Position numbers and translations under genes: made by a program. From Asaia bogorensis (lineage in GTDB: Bacteria; Pseudomonadota; Alphaproteobacteria; Acetobacterales; Acetobacteraceae), in contig CAMCZJ010000099.1 of assembly GCA_945886995.1 (NCBI GenBank), positions 1 to 10,828 of the forward strand: a stretch of 10,828 nt of DNA, in the 5' to 3' direction. Under the pieces are notes generated by a model. The model saw only the letters and a program-made list of their open reading frames with translations. It was not told where the DNA came from and searched no databases. Positions 1 through 6,529 of the stretch are shown piece by piece (the stretch's first letter is position 1; every line of letters begins with the position of its first letter).

Positions 1-50
1 GCAGCGGGCTTGGCAGCCGGCGCAGCGGCGGGCTTGGCGGCGGCAGCGGC
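1..50 (-). repeat. Short in-frame repeats coding for the E2 interdomain linker
   Basis: The 11-mer GCGGGCTTGGC occurs at 4-14 and again at 28-38, a 24-base (8-codon) period. It encodes the Lys-Pro-Ala units of the flexible linker after the SucB lipoyl domain. Linkers of this composition are normal for E2 proteins, so the repeat is protein-coding low complexity and not a mobile or regulatory repeat. It may continue beyond the left edge. Confidence 0.5.
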
Positions 51-284
51 GCCAGCTTGGATGCTGCCCAATACGGCACCAGGCGTAACCTCGGCCCCCG
101 CATCGGCGGCAATCGCGGCAATCACGCCGGCCACGGGTGCATTCACCTCTACCGTTACCTTATCAGTCTCCAGCTCCACCAGCGGCTCATCCGCCGCCAC
201 GGCATCACCGGCCTGTTTCAGCCAACGCGCGACGGTGGCGGAAGAAACGCTTTCGCCCAGGGTGGGCACGACAATATCGGTCAT
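1..284 (-). CDS. sucB: Dihydrolipoyl succinyltransferase E2 of 2-oxoglutarate dehydrogenase, N-terminal part only
   Basis: E2 core of the 2-oxoglutarate dehydrogenase complex. It passes the succinyl group from SucA to CoA through a swinging lipoyl arm in the cytosol. Only the first 94 codons are present, because the gene runs off the left edge. The visible part is a lipoyl domain of about 75 residues: it opens MTDIVVPTLGESV and has the lipoylation motif ETDKV with the modified lysine at residue 42. An Ala/Pro/Lys-rich flexible linker follows from about residue 78. The subunit-binding and catalytic domains lie outside the window. The ATG at 284 is 29 bases after the sucA stop, with a modest GGA-rich ribosome site (AACGGA, 292-297). 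The motif alone could also fit another E2, but its position directly after sucA makes SucB the firm choice. Confidence 0.95.
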   Translation of the reverse strand, partial: MTDIVVPTLGESVSSATVARWLKQAGDAVAADEPLVELETDKVTVEVNAPVAGVIAAIAADAGAEVTPGAVLGSIQAGAAAAAKPAAAPAAKPA

Positions 285-313
285 TGCTCGATCCGTTCCA
301 AAACCAATACGCG

Positions 314-3184
314 TCAGCCCAGCAGGGCCGCGCGCACCAATGCTTCCTGTTGTTGTTGATGCACCTTGGCAAGGCCGGTGGCGGGGCTCGCTGCCTCCTC
401 CCGGCCCACATAGTCGGGGCGCTTCGCCGCGATATCCAGCGTCTTCAACACGCTTTCAATCCTGCGATCCACGAAATTCCAGGCGCCCATATTCTCCGGT
501 TCTTCCTGGCACCAGACCACTTCGGCATTGGGATATTGGGCCAACACCGGCGGCAGGCTGATCTTCGGGAAGGGGTAAAGCTGTTCCAGCCGCACAATCG
601 CGACATCCTTGATACCCTTGTCGCGGCGTTCCTGCAGCAGATCGTAATAGACCTTGCCGGTACACAGCACGACACGGCGGATCTTCCTGGCCGGCGCGAT
701 CTTATCCACCTCATCAATCACATGGCGGAAGCCGCTGCCGGGGCCGAATTCCGACAAATTGCTGATGGCCAGCTTATGCCGCAGCAGGGATTTCGGCGTC
801 ATCACCACCAAAGGCTTGCGGTAATTCGCCTTCATCTGGCGGCGCAACGCATGGAAGTAATTGGCAGGCGTCGTGAAGTTGCAAACGCGCATATTGCGTT
901 CAGCGCAAAGCTGCAAATAGCGTTCAAGACGGGCGGAGGAGTGTTCCGGCCCCTGCCCTTCATAGCCATGCGGCAACAGCATCACCAAGCCCGACATGCG
1001 GAGCCACTTGGTCTCACCGGAGGCGATGAACTGATCAATGATCACCTGCGCGCCATTGGCAAAGTCACCAAACTGGCCTTCCCACAGCACCATTGTTTTC
1101 GGATCAGCCAGCGAATAGCCGTAGTCAAAACCAAGCACACCAAATTCCGCGAGCAGCGAATTGAAGGCTTCAAACTTCGCCTGACCATCGCGGATGTTAT
1201 TGAGCGGCGTGTATTCCGCCTGGCTGGCCTGATCAATCAGCACCGCATGGCGATGGCTGAAGGTGCCGCGCTGAACATCTTCGCCTGACAAGCGCACGCG
1301 ATGGCCTTCAAGCAATAGCGAACCGAAAGCAAGTGCTTCACCGGTTGCCCAATCAATCCCCTCACCGGTTTCAATCGCCTGGCGCTTTTGTTCCAATTGC
1401 CGCGCGATCTTGGAATTGACGCCAAAGTCAGCCGGCACACGACTAAGCGCTTCACCGACTTCCTTCAGAATTTCGGGCGCGACCGAGGTCGCTTCAAGCT
1501 GCTCGGCCTCATCCGTGGAACCCGCAGGACGCAGGCCGGACCAATGCCCTTCCAGCCAATCCGCCTTGTTCGGACGATAGGCTTGGGACGCTTCAAAAGC
1601 TTCCTCAAGCCGTGCATTGAAGGCATCCAGCATGGCCTTGGAAGATTCAGAAGGCACCGATCCTTCCTGCGCCAGCCGTTCCGCATAAAGATTACGCGTG
1701 GTGCGCAATTCGCGAATGCGGTTATACATTTGCGGCTGGGTGAAGGCGGGCTCGTCGCTCTCATTATGGCCATGGCGGCGATAGCAGACGATATCCAGCA
1801 CCACATCCGCGCCAAACACCATGCGGAATTCGGCAGCCAAGCGTGCGCAGAACACCACCGCTTCGGGATCATCGCCATTCACATGCAGGATTGGCGCCTG
1901 GACGGATTTCGCCACATCGGTGCAGTACAGGCCGGAATAGGCATGCGCCGGCACGGTGGTGAAGCCGATCTGGTTATTCGTGACGATATGCAGCGTGCCG
2001 CCGGTGCGATAGCCAACCAATTGGCTCATCGCCAGCGTTTCATAGACCACGCCCTGCCCCGCAAAGGCAGCATCACCATGCAGCAGAATGCCCATCACGG
2101 AACGCCGGCCCTTGATATCGCCCGACATATCCTGTCGCGCGCGCACCTTGCCCGCCACCACCGGGTCCACCGCTTCCAGATGCGAAGGATTGGGTTGCAG
2201 TGAAAGGTGAACCTTATTGCCGGCGATTTCGATATCGGTGCTGGTGCCCAGGTGATACTTAACGTCGCCTGAGCCTCCCGTATCGTCGGGATTGGCCGAA
2301 TTGCCTTTGAATTCCGAAAACACCTGGGTGAAGGATTTCTTCACCACATTCACCAGCATGTTCAACCGGCCACGATGGGCCATGCCAATCGCGATTTCCT
2401 TGGCGCCCTGCTTGGCAGCGGTTTCAATCACCGCCTGAACGGCAGGGATGGTGGCTTCGCCCCCTTCCAGGCCGAAGCGTTTGGTGCCCACGAATTTCCG
2501 CGCACAAAAGGCTTCAAAGCCCTCGGCTTCCGTCAGCTGCTGTAGGATCTGGTTTTTCTGCGCGGTATCAAATGCGCCATTCCAGGGCGCGCCTTCAATG
2601 CGGCGCTGGATCCAGGATTTCTGATCCGGATCCTGGATATGCATGAATTCCACGCCGATTGAACCGCAATAGGAAGCGCGGCAAATCGTCAGGATTTCAC
2701 GAAGGCTCGCGGTTTCCTTACCCAGCACGAAATCAAGGAAGATCTGCCGATCCCAATCCTCATCCGTGAAGCCATAGGTTTTGGGGTCGAGTTCCGGATG
2801 GGGTTTCGGCACTTGCAGGCCAAGCGGATCAAGCCGCGCTTCCAAATGCCCGCGCACGCGATAGCTGCGGATCAGCATCAGCGCCCTGATCGAATCCAGC
2901 ACCGCGCGCCGTGTCGCTTCCGGGTCCGCCGCACCTGGCTTGGCGCCTTTGGCTGGCGCTGGCTTTTCAGGATCCGGCCCGAAAGCGCCGCGGATACGCG
3001 GCGCCCAGGAAGCGCCGGAGGCATCCGTCAGTACCGCCCGCGCTTCATCATTCAAGGAAGCGAAAAGCTCCGCAAAGGTGGGGTCCACGCTTCCGGGATT
3101 TTCCGTCCACCTGGCGTAGAGATCAGCAAGATAAGCGGCATTCGCCCCCGTCATCGCGGTTGCGAGAATATCCACTCCGGCCAT
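314..3184 (-). CDS. sucA: 2-oxoglutarate dehydrogenase E1 component
   Basis: Thiamine-diphosphate enzyme that decarboxylates 2-oxoglutarate and succinylates the lipoyl arm of SucB. It is 956 residues from the chosen start, the usual E1o length. Residues 13-41 match the E1 N-terminal segment thought to contact E2 (AAYLADLYARW). Substrate-site histidines are in GMAHRGRLN (H270) and KYHLG (H311). Cofactor and Mg-binding elements include HGDAAFAGQG (369-378), NNQIGFTT (403-410), HVNGDDPEAV (434-443) and RRHGHNESDEPAFTQPQMY (469-487). The transketolase-like pyrimidine and C-terminal regions carry LPHGYEGQGPEHSSAR (737-752) and CQEEPENMGAW (892-902). I chose the ATG at 3184 because AAGGGAGAAGG sits just upstream and the family N-terminus begins here. 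The same frame stays open to an ATG at 3283, which would add 33 atypical residues. The gene ends in TGA at 314. No key residue is missing. Confidence 0.98.
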   Translation of the reverse strand: MAGVDILATAMTGANAAYLADLYARWTENPGSVDPTFAELFASLNDEARAVLTDASGASWAPRIRGAFGPDPEKPAPAKGAKPGAADPEATRRAVLDSIRALMLIRSYRVRGHLEARLDPLGLQVPKPHPELDPKTYGFTDEDWDRQIFLDFVLGKETASLREILTICRASYCGSIGVEFMHIQDPDQKSWIQRRIEGAPWNGAFDTAQKNQILQQLTEAEGFEAFCARKFVGTKRFGLEGGEATIPAVQAVIETAAKQGAKEIAIGMAHRGRLNMLVNVVKKSFTQVFSEFKGNSANPDDTGGSGDVKYHLGTSTDIEIAGNKVHLSLQPNPSHLEAVDPVVAGKVRARQDMSGDIKGRRSVMGILLHGDAAFAGQGVVYETLAMSQLVGYRTGGTLHIVTNNQIGFTTVPAHAYSGLYCTDVAKSVQAPILHVNGDDPEAVVFCARLAAEFRMVFGADVVLDIVCYRRHGHNESDEPAFTQPQMYNRIRELRTTRNLYAERLAQEGSVPSESSKAMLDAFNARLEEAFEASQAYRPNKADWLEGHWSGLRPAGSTDEAEQLEATSVAPEILKEVGEALSRVPADFGVNSKIARQLEQKRQAIETGEGIDWATGEALAFGSLLLEGHRVRLSGEDVQRGTFSHRHAVLIDQASQAEYTPLNNIRDGQAKFEAFNSLLAEFGVLGFDYGYSLADPKTMVLWEGQFGDFANGAQVIIDQFIASGETKWLRMSGLVMLLPHGYEGQGPEHSSARLERYLQLCAERNMRVCNFTTPANYFHALRRQMKANYRKPLVVMTPKSLLRHKLAISNLSEFGPGSGFRHVIDEVDKIAPARKIRRVVLCTGKVYYDLLQERRDKGIKDVAIVRLEQLYPFPKISLPPVLAQYPNAEVVWCQEEPENMGAWNFVDRRIESVLKTLDIAAKRPDYVGREEAASPATGLAKVHQQQQEALVRAALLG

Positions 3185-3337
3185 CAACCTTCTCCCTTCC
3201 GCCTCTACTGCCCCGATGGGGGATGGGCGGATGTGTTCTTGTGGTGCCATGCAGCGCCCCGGCACCAGGGCAGAGGGCTGCAAGCATAAGGCCTTAGCGC
3301 CCGATGCGGCAGCCCCCTTATCAACTAAAGGGCGAAA
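3185..3337 (-). other. sucD-sucA intergenic leader with competing inverted repeats
   Basis: This 153-bp gap is long for a tight operon. It holds a perfect 7-bp inverted repeat, TGGTGCC (3242-3248) with GGCACCA (3261-3267). A second 6-bp pair interlaces with it: TGCAGC (3250-3255) with GCTGCA (3277-3282). The loop between the last arms in the minus-strand RNA is only 1 base, so both helices probably cannot form together. A 10-bp palindrome TAAGGCCTTA lies at 3287-3296. No U-tract follows any hairpin, and I see no convincing -35/-10 pair. The frame of sucA is open through most of the gap. A leader with regulatory or RNA-processing function is possible but unproven. Confidence 0.35.
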
Positions 3338-4228
3338 TCAGCCGCCAAGCGCCTTGACCATGGTGGAGCCTAGCGCAGAAGGACTATCCGCAACGTGAAT
3401 CCCAGCGGCTTTCATCGCGGCCATTTTCGCTTCCGCGGTATCCGCCCCGCCAGAAATCACCGCCCCGGCATGGCCCATACGCCGGCCCGGCGGGGCCGTG
3501 GCGCCAGCAATGAAGCCCACCACGGGCTTGTTGGGCTTACCGGGCGCGAAATTCTCACGCTTCAGGTACTCAGCGGCCAGGATTTCGGATTGCCCGCCAA
3601 TCTCACCGATCATGACAATGGATTTGGTATCTGGGTCGGCCAGGAACATCTCCAGCACTTCGATAAAATCCATGCCCTTCACCGGGTCACCGCCAATGCC
3701 AACGCAGCTTGATTGGCCAAGCCCGGCAGCGGTGGTCTGTGCCACCGCTTCATAGGTCAGCGTGCCTGAACGCGACACAATGCCAACCGAACCCGGCTTA
3801 TGGATATGGCCGGGCATGATGCCGATTTTGCAGGCGCCAGGCGTGATGACGCCCGGGCAATTCGGCCCGACCAGGCGGGATTTGGAACCATCCAGCGCCC
3901 GCTTCACCTTCACCATATCCAGCACCGGAATGCCTTCCGTGATGCAGATAATCAGCGGCACTTCGGCATCAATCGCTTCCAGAATCGCATCCGCCGCGAA
4001 GGGCGGTGGCACATAGATCACAGACGCATTGGCGCCGGTCTTGGCCATGCATTCCGCCACAGTATCGAAAACCGGCAGGCCGATATGGGTGGTGCCGCCC
4101 TTGCCGGGCGTGACACCACCAACATAGGTGGAGCCATAAGCAATGCCCTGTTCGGCATGGAAGGTGCCCTGCGCCCCAGTGAAGCCCTGGGTCATCACGC
4201 GGGTATTGGCGTCAACAAGAACAGCCAT
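3338..4228 (-). CDS. sucD: Succinyl-CoA synthetase (succinate-CoA ligase) alpha subunit
   Basis: The alpha subunit binds CoA and carries the phosphohistidine of succinyl-CoA synthetase, the TCA step that makes NTP from succinyl-CoA. It is 296 residues, normal for the family. The N-terminal Rossmann CoA-binding region has GFTGAQGTFH (15-24) and VGPNCPGVITPG (120-131). SRSGTLTYE (152-160) and GIGGDPVKG (177-185) follow. The phosphorylated histidine is H253 in GRRMGHAGAVISGG (248-261). The start lies 3 bases after the sucC stop, with AAGGGGG inside the end of sucC as ribosome site (4237-4243). This implies tight co-translation with the beta subunit, as expected for a heteromeric enzyme. The next gene, sucA, begins only after a 153-bp gap. 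Nothing is truncated or divergent. Confidence 0.98.
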   Translation of the reverse strand: MAVLVDANTRVMTQGFTGAQGTFHAEQGIAYGSTYVGGVTPGKGGTTHIGLPVFDTVAECMAKTGANASVIYVPPPFAADAILEAIDAEVPLIICITEGIPVLDMVKVKRALDGSKSRLVGPNCPGVITPGACKIGIMPGHIHKPGSVGIVSRSGTLTYEAVAQTTAAGLGQSSCVGIGGDPVKGMDFIEVLEMFLADPDTKSIVMIGEIGGQSEILAAEYLKRENFAPGKPNKPVVGFIAGATAPPGRRMGHAGAVISGGADTAEAKMAAMKAAGIHVADSPSALGSTMVKALGG

Positions 4229-4231
4229 GGT

Positions 4232-5425
4232 TCAGGCCCCCTTCACAGCAGCGACGACTTTCTTCGCTGCATCGGCAAGATTATCGGCGGCGATAATGGC
4301 AAGCCCGCTATCAGCGAGGATCTTCTTGCCCAAATCCACATTGGTGCCTTCCAGGCGCACCACCAAAGGCACTTTTAGCGACAGCGTCTTGGTCGCTTCC
4401 ACAATGCCGGTCGCGATCATGTCGCATTTCGCGATGCCGCCGAAGATATTGACCAGAATCGCCTTCACGTTGGAATCGGAGGTGATGATGCGAAACGCCT
4501 CAGTGACGCGCGCTGCGGTGGCCGTGCCGCCCACATCCAGGAAATTGGCCGGGCTTGAACCATAAAGCTTGATGATATCCATCGTCGCCATGGCCAGGCC
4601 CGCGCCATTCACCATGCAGCCGATCTCACCATCCAAAGCCACATAATTCAGGTCGTTCTTGACCGCGTCCAATTCCTTCGGGTCCATTTCGCTGTCATCG
4701 CGCAGCGCTTCCAGATCCTTATGGCGGAACAGGGCGCTATCATCGAAGGACACCTTGGCGTCGAGGGCGACAATCTCACCAGCGCCGGTCACGACCAGCG
4801 GGTTGATTTCAACAATCGCGCAGTCAAGTTCAACAAAGGCACCATACAGCGCCAGCACAAACTTGGTGAAGGACGCAACCTGCTTGCCCGTCAGCCCCAG
4901 CCCGAAAGCGAGCTTACGCGCATGAAAGCCTGAGACTCCCGAAGCAGGGTCAATCGCGACTTTCAGGATTTTCTCGGGATGGTTTTCGGCAACTTCCTCA
5001 ATTTCCATCCCGCCTTCGGTGGACGCCATGATGGTCAGGCGGGATGTCGCGCGGTCCACCAGCAGGCCCAGATATAATTCGCGGGCGATATCGCAGCCAT
5101 CTTCAACATAAACGCGGGATACCAGCTTGCCGGCGGGGCCGGTTTGCTTGGTCACCAGCGTCTTGCCGATCATGGCATCAGCGGCGGCCTTTACATCGGC
5201 GGCTGACTTGACCACGCGCACGCCGCCCTTGCCATTCGGGTCTTCCATGAAGCGGCCAGCGCCGCGACCACCCGCATGGATTTGCGATTTCACCACATAG
5301 ACCGGGCCAGGGAGCTTGGCCGCTGCCGCGGCGGCTTCCTCGGCACTCCAGGCGACATGGCCTTCCAATACCGCAACGCCATAACGGCGCAGCAGTTCTT
5401 TCGCCTGATACTCATGGATATTCAT
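4232..5425 (-). CDS. sucC: Succinyl-CoA synthetase (ADP/GDP-forming) beta subunit
   Basis: The ATP-grasp beta subunit supplies the nucleotide site and, with SucD, the succinate site of succinyl-CoA synthetase. It is 397 residues, slightly above the typical 386-390. The N-terminus MNIHEYQAKELL is characteristic. The nucleotide-binding region contains KSQIHAGGRGAG (46-57) with K46. Mg-coordinating residues lie in EINPL (N208) and LDAK (D222). The C-terminal ligase domain shows GCMVNGAGLAMATMD (269-283), ANFLDVGGTAT (293-303), VNIFGGIAKCD (325-335) and LEGTNVDLGKKIL (358-370). At 301 the family more often has Gly-Gly-Gly-Ala where this protein reads Gly-Gly-Thr-Ala, a mild variation. The start is ATG at 5425, with GGGGG at 5434-5438 as ribosome site. 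ATP versus GTP preference cannot be settled from sequence alone. The upstream gap to mdh contains a terminator-like hairpin. Confidence 0.98.
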   Translation of the reverse strand: MNIHEYQAKELLRRYGVAVLEGHVAWSAEEAAAAAAKLPGPVYVVKSQIHAGGRGAGRFMEDPNGKGGVRVVKSAADVKAAADAMIGKTLVTKQTGPAGKLVSRVYVEDGCDIARELYLGLLVDRATSRLTIMASTEGGMEIEEVAENHPEKILKVAIDPASGVSGFHARKLAFGLGLTGKQVASFTKFVLALYGAFVELDCAIVEINPLVVTGAGEIVALDAKVSFDDSALFRHKDLEALRDDSEMDPKELDAVKNDLNYVALDGEIGCMVNGAGLAMATMDIIKLYGSSPANFLDVGGTATAARVTEAFRIITSDSNVKAILVNIFGGIAKCDMIATGIVEATKTLSLKVPLVVRLEGTNVDLGKKILADSGLAIIAADNLADAAKKVVAAVKGA

Positions 5426-5450
5426 ACAAAATGCCCCCGGTCCGGATGCG

Positions 5451-5476
5451 AAAAGGGCCAGGCAATACCTGGCCCT
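5451..5476 (-). terminator. Perfect hairpin plus T4 between mdh and sucC: internal terminator or attenuator
   Basis: Read on the minus strand, arm AGGGCCAGG (5476-5468) pairs perfectly with CCTGGCCCT (5462-5454) across the 5-base loop TATTG. TTTT ends at 5451, so the shape is that of a Rho-independent terminator with a short U-tract. It starts 7 bases after the mdh stop and ends 25 bases before the sucC ATG, leaving no room for a promoter downstream of it. It therefore probably either partly terminates mdh transcripts or protects an mRNA 3' end. Any independent sucC promoter would have to lie inside mdh. Confidence 0.65.
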
Positions 5477-5483
5477 GAGCGTG

Positions 5484-6437
5484 TCAGCCTACCAACTTGC
5501 GCGACGCTTCGATCAATTCCTGCACCGCGGCGCAGCTTTTATCGAAGGCAGCCTTTTCAGCTGGGTTCAGTTCAATTTCGACAATGCGTTCAATGCCGCC
5601 CGCGCCAATCACGACAGGCACGCCGACATAAAGATCCTTGATGCCATATTGGCCGGTCAGCCAGGCAGCGCAGGGCAGCACGCGCTTCTTGTCCTTCAGG
5701 TAGCTTTCCGCCATGGCGATGGCCGAAGCCGCCGGGGCATAGAAGGCGCTGCCGCGTTCCAGCAGCTTCACAATCTCGCCGCCGCCATTGGCGGTGCGCG
5801 CCACGATGGCGTCAATCTTTTCCTGCGTGGTCCAGCCCATCTTGATCAGATCAGGCACCGGAATGCCGGCCACCGTGGAATAGCGCGTAAGCGGCACCAT
5901 GGTGTCGCCATGGCCACCCAGCACGAAGGCGGTGACATCTTCCACCGAGACATTGAATTCCTGCGCCAGGAACAGCCGGAAGCGCGACGAATCCAACACC
6001 CCCGCCATGCCCACAACCTTATTGTGCGGCAGGCCGGATTTTTCGCGCATCACCCACACCATCGCATCCAGCGGGTTGGTGATGACGATCACAAAGGCAT
6101 TCGGGCAATGGTTCTTGATGCCCTCTGCCACTTGCGCGATCACGCCGGCATTCTTCGCCACCAGATCATCGCGGCTCATGCCCGGCATGCGCGGGAAGCC
6201 AGCGGTGACAATCACCACATCGGAACCGGCAATGGCGGCATAATCGCCCGTGCCGACCATATGCGAATCAAACCCATCAACCGGGCCGGATTGCATGAGG
6301 TCCAGCGCCTTGCCCGCGGCAACGCCGGGGAAGACATCGAACATCACGACGTCGCCAAGTTCCTTGAGACCAATGAGATGAGCCAGAGTACCGCCGATAT
6401 TACCGGCGCCGACCAATGCAATCTTCTTGCGGGCCAT
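5484..6437 (-). CDS. mdh: Malate dehydrogenase, NAD-dependent (LDH-like type)
   Basis: Oxidises malate to oxaloacetate with NAD in the TCA cycle; cytosolic. It is 317 residues, of the lactate-dehydrogenase-like class usual in Alphaproteobacteria. The Rossmann motif GAGNIGG is at 10-16, and acidic D34 (MFDVFPG) indicates NAD over NADP. Substrate residues are R83 and R89 in PRMPGMSRDDL; arginine at 83, not glutamine, marks malate rather than lactate specificity. The catalytic pair is D149 (VLDSSRFR, with R152) and H176 (GGHGDTMV). NP at 121-122 is the conserved nucleotide-site segment. The ATG at 6437 has a good ribosome site, AAGGAAG (6442-6448). It follows zapE by 75 bp and precedes sucC by 58 bp. 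The first gap may fold over the ribosome site, and the second holds a terminator-like hairpin. Confidence 0.98.
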   Translation of the reverse strand: MARKKIALVGAGNIGGTLAHLIGLKELGDVVMFDVFPGVAAGKALDLMQSGPVDGFDSHMVGTGDYAAIAGSDVVIVTAGFPRMPGMSRDDLVAKNAGVIAQVAEGIKNHCPNAFVIVITNPLDAMVWVMREKSGLPHNKVVGMAGVLDSSRFRLFLAQEFNVSVEDVTAFVLGGHGDTMVPLTRYSTVAGIPVPDLIKMGWTTQEKIDAIVARTANGGGEIVKLLERGSAFYAPAASAIAMAESYLKDKKRVLPCAAWLTGQYGIKDLYVGVPVVIGAGGIERIVEIELNPAEKAAFDKSCAAVQELIEASRKLVG

Positions 6438-6529
6438 GTCGCTTCCTTAACCTTGCCTGGAAAACGTCCGTTTCCTACCCCCGAAGGCGCAACCCGGCAA
6501 GGCGCCCACCGCTTACGCCGGGCCTTGCC
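6438..6529 (-). other. zapE-mdh junction with three mutually complementary arms
   Basis: Three segments can pair here. The middle arm (6496-6503, GGCAAGGC on the plus strand) is complementary to GCCTTGCC at 6522-6529, and 7 of its bases also pair with CCTTGCC at 6451-6457. The first hairpin extends by CC/GG past a bulged base and encloses the zapE stop codon. The alternative helix would use bases 2 nt upstream of the mdh ribosome site AAGGAAG. A small inner pair GGAAA/TTTCC spans 6459-6475. The two main pairings exclude each other, which would suit control of mdh translation coupled to zapE translation. No U-tract follows. This is sequence complementarity only, so functional status is inferred. 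Confidence 0.35.

Noticed and set aside
137..1288. Long plus-strand open frame (383 codons) antisense to sucA
   Set aside because: It lies wholly opposite conserved sucA and sucB. Its product is His/Gln/Arg-rich low-information sequence, typical of an antisense shadow in GC-rich DNA.
3211..3221. CCCC-GAT-GGGG small palindrome before sucA
   Set aside because: A four-pair stem with a three-base loop is common in GC-rich DNA and has no supporting context.
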